DNA of 64,000 nt. Source: SIG307 sp964609025 (GTDB lineage: Bacteria > Bacillota > Clostridia > Lachnospirales > Lachnospiraceae). The notes under the pieces are model-generated. The model was not told the DNA's origin. It was given only the letters and a program-made list of their open reading frames with translations, and searched no databases. Below, one piece after another: positions 14,786 through 22,688 of the stretch (the first letter of the stretch is position 1; the number at the start of each line of letters is the position of its first letter). The stretch is from NCBI GenBank assembly GCA_964609025.1, contig CAZSQM010000001.1:1-64000 (forward strand), in the 5' to 3' direction. The translations under genes and the position numbers were made by a program.

Positions 14786-16873
14786 TTACAGGGACAGCAC
14801 CTGATATACGAGCACCGACACAAGCCATGCAATCGCAAACTGACCCACTACTGCGACTGCTGTCAATTTTCTCGATTTTAATTCACGGCGCATAACGCCG
14901 ATGGTTGCCACGCACGGCGTGTACAAAAGACAGAATACCATAAAGGCGTAGGCGTTTGCCGCACCGAAGCCATAGGCTGCCAAAGAACCGGCAAAGGAAG
15001 TCATACCGGCTGCGGAATTGATATTCGCAATCCCGAATAACACGCTGCAGCTTGATACGACTACTTCTTTTGCGGCAAGACCGGAGATTAACGCCAGTAC
15101 AAGCTGCCAAATACCGAAGCCCGCCGGCGCAAACAGCGGCGCAAGCGCTTTTCCGAATACCGCGCCGAAGCTCTCGCTCATCTCATTTGTAAAGCCATGC
15201 ATTCCGAAATGCAGCAAAATCCAGATTACAACCGAAGCAAGGAAAATTGTCGTTCCCGCTTTGGTAAGATAGTCTTTGACCTTTTCCCATACATAAATCG
15301 CAATGGTTCTGGCATTCGGGGTTTTATACTCCGGCAATTCGATTAAAAGCGCATACTTCTGCTCCTTTCGCGCCTGTACCTTTCCGAGCACAAACGCGCA
15401 GAGAACCGCCACCAGAAGACCGAGCAGATATAGCGAAAATGCCACTACCATCGCAGGAATCCGGGCTGCGATTCCACCCACGGCAATCACTGCTCCTTTT
15501 CCGAAAAACAACTGCGAAAACAGAACATAAATCGGAAGTCTGGCACTGCACGACATAAACGGCGTTACTAAAATCGCCCGCCGGCGGTCCGCTTCATTTT
15601 CCAGGGCACGCGACGCCATAATCGCAGGCACCGTGCAACCGAAGCCTAAAATCATCGGAATAAACGCACGTCCCGAAAGACCGAGTTTTCCCATAAAATC
15701 GTCCATGACATAGGCAACTCGCGCCATATAGCCGCTGTCCTCCAAAAAGGCAAGCGCTAAGAACAGAATAAAAATATTCGGCAGGAAGGTTAAAATACCG
15801 CCCACACCCGCAATCGCTCCGTCCACTACCAGCGAACGCAGCGCAGGCACCGCGCCTAACCGCTCCAGTGCGCCGTCAACCATCCCCGTAAACGCCGCAA
15901 GCACCTCTTCTAAGACTCCCGCCAAAGCATCTCCGACGACAAAGGTCAGGAAAAATACCAGTGCCATAATACACAGAAACATCGGGATACCCCAGATACG
16001 GTGCGTCAGCAGCGCGTCCGCCTTATCCGTCAGCGCCGCCTTTTTTTCCTTATGTACCAGACACTCTTCAATGATTTCTTCAATAAAGTCATACTTCTGG
16101 CAGATGATATCATCCTCGTAGCTGCGGGTTACAATATCCGAAAGGTCAAGCCCGACCTGCTTTGTAATTTCCTCATCCTGCTCCAGCAGCTTAATCGCGT
16201 ACCAGCGGTAATTCGGAATCTCCTTCCCGCTCTGCGTCAGCCGCTGAATGATACGGTCGATTTTATCCTCTATCTCGTCCGAATACACCACCGCATATTC
16301 CTCATGGTGCTTATGCATATGACGGCTGTTTGCCTCCCGTTCCTCATGGTGGTGCTCCATCACCGCCGCCTTTTTCTCCTTATGATGCGCCACCGCATGC
16401 ATCAGAATATCAAGCCCCGTGCGCTTTCTTGCAGAAACCGGAATGACCGGGATTCCGAGCATTTCCGGCAGACGATGCAAATCAATTTCCATGCCGCGCT
16501 CTTCCACAATATCCATCATATTAAGCGCCAGCACCACAGGCTTGCCTAACTCAATGAGCTGCAGCGTAAGGTAAAGATTCCGCTCTAACGCGGAGGCGTC
16601 CGCCACGTCAATGATGACGTCTACATCATTCCCCAGAATAAACTGTCTGGACAGTTTTTCTTCCATTGTATAAGACGTCAGGCTGTAAATTCCAGGCAAA
16701 TCCACCACCTTAAAGCAATGCTTATGGTAACGCATGGCGCCTTCCTTTTTCTCTACCGTAACGCCCGGCCAGTTTGCCACCTTCAGATTCGCGCCGGTAT
16801 AAGCATTAAACAATGTGGTCTTTCCGCAGTTCGGATTGCCGATGAAACCGACGCAAAGCTCTTCTTTCTCCAT
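14786..16873 (-). CDS. feoB: Ferrous iron transport protein B (GTPase-permease)
   Basis: A 695-residue inner-membrane Fe(II) transporter. The N-terminal G domain shows G1 GNPNCGKTT (residues 12-20), G3 DLPG (about 58) and NMMD (about 119). The C-terminal membrane domain has the Gate motifs, with conserved Cys in FGCTVPAIMASRALE and FMSCSARLPIYVLF. Unusually, the segment after the G domain (about 165-195) carries many His residues (HHKEKK, EHHHEER, RHMHKHHEE), a possible cytosolic metal-binding loop. The start overlaps the feoA stop by one base (TAATG), so the two are translationally coupled. Confidence 0.96.
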   Translation of the reverse strand: MEKEELCVGFIGNPNCGKTTLFNAYTGANLKVANWPGVTVEKKEGAMRYHKHCFKVVDLPGIYSLTSYTMEEKLSRQFILGNDVDVIIDVADASALERNLYLTLQLIELGKPVVLALNMMDIVEERGMEIDLHRLPEMLGIPVIPVSARKRTGLDILMHAVAHHKEKKAAVMEHHHEEREANSRHMHKHHEEYAVVYSDEIEDKIDRIIQRLTQSGKEIPNYRWYAIKLLEQDEEITKQVGLDLSDIVTRSYEDDIICQKYDFIEEIIEECLVHKEKKAALTDKADALLTHRIWGIPMFLCIMALVFFLTFVVGDALAGVLEEVLAAFTGMVDGALERLGAVPALRSLVVDGAIAGVGGILTFLPNIFILFLALAFLEDSGYMARVAYVMDDFMGKLGLSGRAFIPMILGFGCTVPAIMASRALENEADRRRAILVTPFMSCSARLPIYVLFSQLFFGKGAVIAVGGIAARIPAMVVAFSLYLLGLLVAVLCAFVLGKVQARKEQKYALLIELPEYKTPNARTIAIYVWEKVKDYLTKAGTTIFLASVVIWILLHFGMHGFTNEMSESFGAVFGKALAPLFAPAGFGIWQLVLALISGLAAKEVVVSSCSVLFGIANINSAAGMTSFAGSLAAYGFGAANAYAFMVFCLLYTPCVATIGVMRRELKSRKLTAVAVVGQFAIAWLVSVLVYQVLSL

Positions 16874-17097
16874 TATTCGGCACCTCCTACCAGGATTGCA
16901 TTCGTAATACGGCTGCCCAGGGCAAGCCTTGTTCCCCGCACCGACAAAATAACCGAGCCGGACGGTTTTTTATTTAAAATTTTTACCGTTGTTCCGTTTG
17001 TCATACCCAGCGCCTTTAAACGCATCATCGTCGCTAACGGCAGCTCCATCTGTTTTACCGTAACTACTCCTCCGATTTTCGTTTCACTTAACTTCAT
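16873..17097 (-). CDS. feoA: Ferrous iron transport protein A
   Basis: A 74-residue FeoA with an SH3-like fold (MKLSETKIGG...RLKALGMTNGTTVKIL). It partners FeoB in Fe(II) uptake. The start at 17097 has AGGAGG upstream and lies within the last 14 bases of queH. A longer in-frame reading to 17289 overlaps queH and is not supported. Its stop overlaps the feoB start. Confidence 0.93.
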   Translation of the reverse strand: MKLSETKIGGVVTVKQMELPLATMMRLKALGMTNGTTVKILNKKPSGSVILSVRGTRLALGSRITNAILVGGAE

Positions 17098-17758
17098 GCT
17101 TTTTCTCCTCCTGCTCCGCCTGCCGTTTCTGCTGTTCCTCCTTTGAAAATACACAGCCGCAGTAATTCTGGCGGTAAAGCCGATAAGTCCCCGACAATTC
17201 AATCGAGCGCTGATAGCCGCCCTTCTTTTTAAAATCGGAATATAAATAGGCCGCTCCGTATTCTTCCGACAGCGCCCTGCCGATTGCATTCAGCCGTTCG
17301 GCGTCTTTCAGCGGACTGATGGAAAGCGTCGTCGTAAAAAAATCAAACCCGCCGCGCACCGCTGCTTCCGCCGCCTCCCGCAGCCGCAACTCATAGCAGA
17401 CCGTACAGCGTTCCCCGCCCTCCGGGCAGCCCTCCAGTCCCGAAACCGCGCGGTAAAAGCGTTCCGGTTCATACGTTCCCGCCAGAAACGTAATCGGATG
17501 CTTTGCCGGAAGTTCCGCAATCAGACGTTCCTGCTCCGCCGCCCGCGCCTCGTACTCCGACGCCGGCGAAATATTCGGATTGTAATACAGCACCGTAATC
17601 TCAAAATATTCCGAGAGATACTCCAGCACATAACTGCTGCAAGGTGCGCAGCAGCTGTGCAGCAAAAGTCTGGGAACCCTGCCCGCCGCCGTTTCACACG
17701 CTATGATTTCTTCCAGCTTCTTCTGGTAATTGACTTTCCGTGTCTGCATCTTATTCAC
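17084..17758 (-). CDS. queH: Epoxyqueuosine reductase QueH
   Basis: A 224-residue DUF208 protein that performs the last step of queuosine synthesis in tRNA. Diagnostic features are the adjacent-Cys motif LLLHSCCAPCSSYVLE near residue 40, a second Cys pair in CTVCYELRLREAA and a late NYCGC, which together supply the metal/Fe-S ligands. The start is GTG at 17758 with AAGGA upstream; an in-frame ATG lies 9 bases later. It sits 12 bases after hisC and overlaps feoA by 14 bases. Confidence 0.92.
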   Translation of the reverse strand: MNKMQTRKVNYQKKLEEIIACETAAGRVPRLLLHSCCAPCSSYVLEYLSEYFEITVLYYNPNISPASEYEARAAEQERLIAELPAKHPITFLAGTYEPERFYRAVSGLEGCPEGGERCTVCYELRLREAAEAAVRGGFDFFTTTLSISPLKDAERLNAIGRALSEEYGAAYLYSDFKKKGGYQRSIELSGTYRLYRQNYCGCVFSKEEQQKRQAEQEEKKHEVK

Positions 17759-17770
17759 CGCTTTTCCTTG

Positions 17771-18829
17771 TTACGCCCGCAAATACTCCTTTAACACTTC
17801 CACGAGCCGGTCCATCTGCTCGTCGGTTCCGATTGTAATTCTAAGATAGTTATCAATTCGCGGGCTCTTAAAATACCGCACAAAAATATGCTTCTCCCTT
17901 AGCATTGCAAACAGTTCGGCCGCCGGCACCCGCTCATGGGTTACAAACAAAAAATTAGTTTGGGAATCCGGAAAAGAAAAGCCCAGCTCACGCAGTTCCT
18001 TCTTCATCCGTTCTCTTGTACGAACCACCTTCGCGGTACATTCCTCGAAATAGGCGCGGTCTTTCAACGCCTCCGTGCCGCATACAATCGACGGGTAATT
18101 CATCGTATAAGAATTGTAGGAATTGCGTACCGCATAAATCGCCGAAATCAACCGCTTGCTGCCGAACGCAAAACCGATACGCATTCCTGCCATAGAGCGG
18201 GATTTGGAAAATGTCTGCACCACGAGAAGGTTCTCGTAACGTTCTAACAGAGGAAGCGCCGATTCGCCGCCAAAGTCAATATAGGCCTCATCCACAACCA
18301 CCACCGAATCCGGATTATGTTTTACGATATCCTCAATAAAAGCAAGCCCTTCTCCGATGGAGGTCGGCGCATTCGGGTTCGCGATAATAATGCCTCCGTT
18401 TTCCTCATAATAGTCCTCCCGCCGAATGCGGAAGTTCTCGTCTAACGGCACCGTCCGGTACGGCACCCGGAACAGCTTTGCCCACACATCATAAAAGGAA
18501 TAAGTGATGTCGGGAAACAATACCGGCTTCTCCGAGCAAAAACAAGTCATAAAAATCATACCGAGCACATCATCCGAACCGACGCCCACAAAAATCCGTT
18601 CCGGTGCAATTTTGTACTGTACGGACAGTTCCTCCACCAGTGCCTTTGCACTCGGATTCGGGTACAGGCATAACTTCTCCGAGCGCAGTTCTTTTAAAGC
18701 ACGCTCGACTCCCGGCGCCGGCGGGTAAGGATTCTCATTTGTATTTAACTTAATCATATCCGCAAAGTCCGGCTGCTCTCCCGGCACATACGGCGTTATT
18801 TCCCTTAAATTCTTTTCCCAGTTTTTCAT
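17771..18829 (-). CDS. hisC: Histidinol-phosphate aminotransferase family protein
   Basis: A 352-residue fold-type I PLP enzyme. The N-terminal motif IKLNTNENPYPP, the pyridoxal-stacking region and the Schiff-base Lys209 in TFSKSRSMAGMRIGFA match HisC. It would convert imidazole-acetol phosphate and glutamate to histidinol phosphate, and related enzymes also act on aromatic amino acids. No other his gene is nearby, so the real substrate cannot be fixed from context. It lies between a zinc-ribbon gene (12 bases upstream) and queH (12 bases downstream). Confidence 0.88.
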   Translation of the reverse strand: MKNWEKNLREITPYVPGEQPDFADMIKLNTNENPYPPAPGVERALKELRSEKLCLYPNPSAKALVEELSVQYKIAPERIFVGVGSDDVLGMIFMTCFCSEKPVLFPDITYSFYDVWAKLFRVPYRTVPLDENFRIRREDYYEENGGIIIANPNAPTSIGEGLAFIEDIVKHNPDSVVVVDEAYIDFGGESALPLLERYENLLVVQTFSKSRSMAGMRIGFAFGSKRLISAIYAVRNSYNSYTMNYPSIVCGTEALKDRAYFEECTAKVVRTRERMKKELRELGFSFPDSQTNFLFVTHERVPAAELFAMLREKHIFVRYFKSPRIDNYLRITIGTDEQMDRLVEVLKEYLRA

Positions 18830-18841
18830 CGTTTCCCTCGC

Positions 18842-19114
18842 TTATTCATTTTTTATCAGTATGGCTCCGCACTTATCGCAATGCGACAATCCCGCAAGCG
18901 TTGTTTCCCGGCAGGTCGGACAAATCATCTGCGTCGGCGGAAGCTCCCGCGTAAGCACCGGATACTCGCAGTCTTCGGTACATTTTGCGGCTACCGTCAC
19001 CGTGTCTTTCGCCTTAAAATACTCCGACGGAATTCCTTCCAATTCCTCGCTTGTTTTTCCGATTTGTATCCGCTTTTTCGGCAGCAGACGCAAAAACGCT
19101 TTCCGCAGTGGCAT
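18842..19114 (-). CDS. Small zinc-ribbon protein of unknown function
   Basis: A 90-residue protein. The N-terminal part is basic. The C-terminal half has three Cys pairs: CTEDCEYP (spacing CxxxC), MICPTCRE and CDKCGA. The last two form a typical zinc ribbon. It has a clear start (AAGGAGG six bases before ATG) and its own promoter. It is the first gene of the hisC-queH-feoAB run. The function is not recognised; nucleic-acid or protein binding is the usual role of such ribbons. Confidence 0.75.
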   Translation of the reverse strand: MPLRKAFLRLLPKKRIQIGKTSEELEGIPSEYFKAKDTVTVAAKCTEDCEYPVLTRELPPTQMICPTCRETTLAGLSHCDKCGAILIKNE

Positions 19115-19143
19115 ATGCGCCCTCCTTCCTCAATATCGCTTCT

Positions 19144-19172
19144 ATTTTAGTCCCCTTTTCCGTAAAAAGCAA
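19144..19172 (-). promoter_or_regulatory. Promoter for zinc ribbon-hisC-queH-feoAB
   Basis: Minus-strand TTGCTT (19167-19172), 17-base spacer, TAAAAT (19144-19149), about 30 bases before the zinc-ribbon start. Confidence 0.6.
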
Positions 19173-19243
19173 GTGCTAATCCCGCGGTGAGAAGTAACTC
19201 ATGCTAAATTTCCGCTAAAGAAGAATTTTTCTTCTATCAACAC

Positions 19244-19272
19244 TTGACTTTTCCATTTTCCGCCGATATTCT
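19244..19272 (+). promoter_or_regulatory. Promoter of the response regulator, cut off by a miniature element
   Basis: TTGACT (19244-19249), 17-base spacer, TATTCT (19267-19272). The inserted palindromic element at 19315-19650 now separates this promoter from the ribosome site of the response regulator. Confidence 0.6.
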
Positions 19273-19314
19273 AATAGTATGGAATTTTCAGTAAAATTCA
19301 GGGCTACACATTGG

Positions 19315-19650
19315 GAGGACAATCGCTTACAAAGTATCGGCGGGGGCAAAAAGTGTTCTGATGCCAAAGGAATGTTGTACAGGGGAAAGAGTCCATGAAC
19401 GTTGTGCAGGATATTAGTCTTTCTTATTGCTCCACTTGGCGTCAGCAATGCTCGGACAGGACGTCCGAGCAAGACCGGTACGCGCCACGGAGGGCGCGTA
19501 GAGGTCGGTTGCGTGATTATTTTGCAATTTTACCGGAGCAATTAGAAAGACTTATATCCGAAACCAGAGAGAGGACTCTTCCCCCTGTGCAACATTCCGT
19601 AATCGGAAGCCGCCTTTTGCCCCGCCGGAACTTTGTAAGCGATTACCCTA
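19315..19650 (+). mobile_element. Palindromic miniature inverted-repeat element, copy 1
   Basis: 336 bp. The left end GAGGACAATCGCTTACAAAG and right end CTTTGTAAGCGATTACCCTA are inverted repeats, and the pairing continues inward (GGATATTAGTCTTTC with GAAAGACTTATATCC). The centre holds the hairpin GCTCGGAC-AGGAC-GTCCGAGC. It is flanked by a 9-bp near-duplication: ACACATTGG (19306-19314) and ACACATCGG (19651-19659). It matches copy 2 at 25883-26215 over its whole length. It carries no transposase. It has inserted just upstream of the GGGAGGG ribosome site of the next gene and so lies in that gene's leader. Confidence 0.88.
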
Positions 19651-19667
19651 ACACATCGGGAGGGCTT

Positions 19668-20468
19668 ATGAACATTATTTTAGTGGATGACGATTTCGCT
19701 TCTCTGCGCCTAATTACCGGCTTCTGCTCCATGACTCCGGACGTTACCGTCGCAGGGAGTTTTTCTGATGCAGAGGAGGCTTTTCGCTTTGCGGCAGCGT
19801 GTCCGCCTGACGCAGCGATTCTGGATATTATTATGCCTGTACAGGATGGCATTACACTTGCCGACCGTCTTTACGAAATCAATCCCGATATTCTGATTTT
19901 CTTTGCGACTGCCAGTGAACAGTATGCACTGTCCGCGTTCCGCAGGCGCGCGGTTTCTTACATTACCAAGCCTTACGCTTTTTCGGATATTCTCGAAGCC
20001 TTAGAGCGCGCAAAATTACTTTGTTCCCAGAAACAACTACATATTCGCGTGCGTACCTTCGGACACTTTGATATTTTTGTCAACGATACGCTTCTTACGT
20101 TTCCGCGGCAGAAATGCAAAGAACTGCTTGCCTTTTTTGTTGACCGCAGAAGCGGTGCGGCCTCCGCGGAACAAATTATTGACGCGCTTTGGGAAGAACG
20201 CTATGACGACTCCGTGCGCGCCTATTTTCATGTCGTTCTCCGCGATTTAAAAAAGACCTTAAAGCAGGCAGGAATCGAATCTTTACTCATCTGTAACCGC
20301 AACCAGAACGCCATCAATCCATCCATGCTGGACTGCGATTATTACCGCTTCTTAGACGGCGATATCTCCGCCATCCGCGAGTTTAACGACGAATATATGA
20401 TTGATTACAGCTGGGCGGAACCGACCGTTGCAATGCTAATGAAAAAGAAACAGGAATTTGTCCAATAA
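19668..20468 (+). CDS. Response regulator, REC plus SARP/OmpR-like winged helix
   Basis: 266 residues. The start at 19668 has GGGAGGG seven bases upstream; the longer in-frame reading from 19395 only translates the inserted element. The receiver domain (1-120) has the acidic cluster DDD (7-9), phosphoacceptor Asp53 in LDIIMPVQDG and Lys101 in SYITKP. From about 125 a winged-helix segment follows (VRTFGHFDIFVNDTLLTF ... LAFFVDRR), as in BTAD/SARP-type regulators. No sensor kinase is adjacent, so its signal is unknown. The small gene that follows is probably co-transcribed. Confidence 0.85.
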   Translation: MNIILVDDDFASLRLITGFCSMTPDVTVAGSFSDAEEAFRFAAACPPDAAILDIIMPVQDGITLADRLYEINPDILIFFATASEQYALSAFRRRAVSYITKPYAFSDILEALERAKLLCSQKQLHIRVRTFGHFDIFVNDTLLTFPRQKCKELLAFFVDRRSGAASAEQIIDALWEERYDDSVRAYFHVVLRDLKKTLKQAGIESLLICNRNQNAINPSMLDCDYYRFLDGDISAIREFNDEYMIDYSWAEPTVAMLMKKKQEFVQ

Positions 20469-20525
20469 TTGTTAGAGCGGTGTCATATAATAGTAATCAG
20501 AAAACGAGAGGAGGAATTTTCCAAT

Positions 20526-20786
20526 ATGTCCTTAGCCTATCTGCTGAATGATGCCAAATATGAATACCGTTCCTTTACCCATATTCTGAATACGGAGGAT
20601 TCATTATCCTTCCTCGCCTACGGGATCGAGCTGTATGCCCATACTGCCAATGGCTGGGCCAAGCTCGACTGCATTCACGGGATTACGACCCGTCACGAAA
20701 AAATGAAAAACTTATTAGAGGTTTTAAACCGCGCACAGGTATCTCCGTGCCATTTCCGGGATACCGTAGAAGATTTTCTATCCTGA
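20526..20786 (+). CDS. Small protein of unknown function
   Basis: 86 residues from ATG 20526, preceded by GAGGAGGAATTTTCCAAT. The earlier in-frame start at 20469 has no ribosome site. The sequence is soluble, with no signal, membrane segment or Cys cluster (SLAYLLNDAKYEYRSFTHIL...). It follows the response regulator by 57 bases, probably in one transcript. I do not recognise the family. Confidence 0.65.
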   Translation: MSLAYLLNDAKYEYRSFTHILNTEDSLSFLAYGIELYAHTANGWAKLDCIHGITTRHEKMKNLLEVLNRAQVSPCHFRDTVEDFLS

Positions 20787-20831
20787 TTTCCCCTCGGGAA
20801 AAGGCGTACAAACCGCGCGGCTTTGCACTCG

Positions 20832-20876
20832 CCTCTATGTACCGCCCACCCGGGCGGTCCGAGCGGTACATAGAGG
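20832..20876. terminator. Long hairpin between convergent genes
   Basis: A perfect 14-bp stem CCTCTATGTACCGC/GCGGTACATAGAGG with a 17-base loop. An alternative inner pairing CCGCCC/GGGCGG is possible. It sits between the small plus-strand gene and the minus-strand pseudoprotease and could serve both strands, although only the plus strand has a T run (TTTTTG, 14 bases on). Confidence 0.55.
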
Positions 20877-20894
20877 AACGACAGTCCCTTTTTG

Positions 20895-22643
20895 TTATCT
20901 TCCGGGCGTTCGGAGAAAGACTCCGTAAACGTCTAATTTCCCATACCCCCAGCCACGGTTCGGATATTTCATTCCGTCCCGCTCCGCTCCCGCAATAAAT
21001 AAGCGTTTGATTACCAACGTATCAAGGATATTATACTCTGTTCTCAGCATGGCCGATTCAAAAAGCAGCGCCGCGCTCCCTGCGCCGAACGCCGCCGCCA
21101 TGCCGGTTCCTTCGTACAACTCCTCTCCCTTCGGTGCGGCAAGGTCCGGCTTCACTCTGTCATCTGCCGTATACCCGTAAGAGGCTGACGGATACAGTGC
21201 GCCGTTTACTACATTATATGCGGTAAACGTCAGCACTTCTCTCGCCGCACCCGGATCGCAGATAAGCACATAAGGGTCCGGACGCAGGAATCCGGTTTCC
21301 GCACTGAGAAACGGTGTAATCGGAAGCCACATATGGAACGCGCCGGAAAATTCCCCCTCCGCATAGACCCGAATACGCCAAATTCCCGGAGCAGTCCCCG
21401 CAAAACGAATCCAGATGCCCTGCGTGCCGACAGACTGGTCGAAAAGATTCGACTGAATGTCAATGGTGCCTCCTTCAAAGTAAAGGGGATATCTTCGATT
21501 AAAGCTTGCCCGTCCCTGAATTCGCGGAATCACTTCTCCGGCAGGGGAAATAATTTCTATCGTAAACAAATCCGGTTCTACCGCCCAAAGCTCCGTCGTA
21601 AATCCTGTTACGCCTTCTCCTACGCTGATTTCCACTTCCTCATAATTTCCGGAGGCAACCTCTCCCGAAAAATGATGTCCGCGTCCTCCTTCGTTTCCCG
21701 CCGCCGTTACCACACACACGCCCGGTATCTGCGCTATCCCGTCCAGATAACGGGATAGTACCGTTCTCCCCGTGTGATTGCCCTGATTACTCCCCAGCGC
21801 AATACACAATACCAGCGGAAGCTTTTCTCTATGTGCAACGGAAAGCAGCCATTCCACCCCGTAAATAATATCTTCCTCCGCATAACAAACCGCTTCCTCC
21901 GGTATCTGATAAAAATTCCGAAGATAGGGCTTTGCCTGCTTTAATTTCACTACCGCAAGCGACGCTAACGGCGCCACACCGCCGTATTCCTCTCCTACAT
22001 TTCTTCGGTTTTCCAAAACTTCTCCGGCCCTTCTTCCGGCCTGTCGCTGTTCGCTCCCCGCTGCCGCGCGCACCAGCGCACTTCCGTGTCCGTTCTCATC
22101 TCTTGACGGAAGCACTTCATATGGATTTTCCGTCCCCAGGGCAGCATCTATCTGTTCCCGGTCAAATTCCCTGCCGTAAAACGCCAAAGATTCCGCACCC
22201 TCATCGCTTTCCGCAGTTTCTCCTTCCTCTGCAGTAACCGGCGGCGTTTCCATCGTCTGATCCCACAGCGCCAGAATTCTTGTCGAACCGTCCGCATTCC
22301 GGAACGATTCCTCCGCAAAATTGATTCCGGTATCCAAAAATCCAAGCAAAACGCCACTCCCGTAGAGATTCGTATACGGACTCTCCCGAAGCTGCAATAC
22401 TCCCGAAGCCGCCAGTTCCTGCTCCGAAAGCAATCCATAGCATTTCTGCATCGCGCCGAAGGAATATTCCCTGCCGCCTTGCAGTTCCTCCGGATAGTAG
22501 AAATAAACAAACACCAAACCATCCGAAACTCTCCTGACACAGGACGCATTCAAAAGAGCCCGTATTTCTTCGTCGCTGCCCCGGTTCGGCAGCCCGAACC
22601 CCTTATACGCATCCGATGTAACCGCTTCACTGCAAACTGCCAT
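20895..22643 (-). CDS. Subtilisin-like (S8/Csp-type) pseudoprotease, catalytic Ser replaced by Gly
   Basis: 582 residues of S8 fold. The catalytic Asp104 (GFLDTGIN) and His186 (DENGHGSAL) are present, but the GTSMA serine motif reads GTGMAAAF with Gly514. The DNA codon is clearly GGC. The layout, with a large jelly-roll insert between His and the Ser site, resembles Clostridia CspA/B/C, where pseudoprotease members act in spore germination. There is no obvious signal peptide. It is the last gene of the T-box-led operon, 45 bases after the aminotransferase. A regulatory or binding role is more likely than proteolysis. Confidence 0.82.
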   Translation of the reverse strand: MAVCSEAVTSDAYKGFGLPNRGSDEEIRALLNASCVRRVSDGLVFVYFYYPEELQGGREYSFGAMQKCYGLLSEQELAASGVLQLRESPYTNLYGSGVLLGFLDTGINFAEESFRNADGSTRILALWDQTMETPPVTAEEGETAESDEGAESLAFYGREFDREQIDAALGTENPYEVLPSRDENGHGSALVRAAAGSEQRQAGRRAGEVLENRRNVGEEYGGVAPLASLAVVKLKQAKPYLRNFYQIPEEAVCYAEEDIIYGVEWLLSVAHREKLPLVLCIALGSNQGNHTGRTVLSRYLDGIAQIPGVCVVTAAGNEGGRGHHFSGEVASGNYEEVEISVGEGVTGFTTELWAVEPDLFTIEIISPAGEVIPRIQGRASFNRRYPLYFEGGTIDIQSNLFDQSVGTQGIWIRFAGTAPGIWRIRVYAEGEFSGAFHMWLPITPFLSAETGFLRPDPYVLICDPGAAREVLTFTAYNVVNGALYPSASYGYTADDRVKPDLAAPKGEELYEGTGMAAAFGAGSAALLFESAMLRTEYNILDTLVIKRLFIAGAERDGMKYPNRGWGYGKLDVYGVFLRTPGR

Positions 22644-22688
22644 ATGACACCTAAAAAGCTGCCGTTTCTTTATACTAAAATATGTCAG

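Noticed and set aside
17098..17289. Longer FeoA with about 64 extra residues
   Set aside because: It would overlap queH for almost 200 bases, and the proper FeoA start has its own AGGAGG.
19395..19667. Open frame through miniature element copy 1, with a similar one at 25919-26194
   Set aside because: The frame follows the palindrome, has no ribosome site of its own, and changes between copies keep base pairing rather than protein. The element is treated as non-coding.
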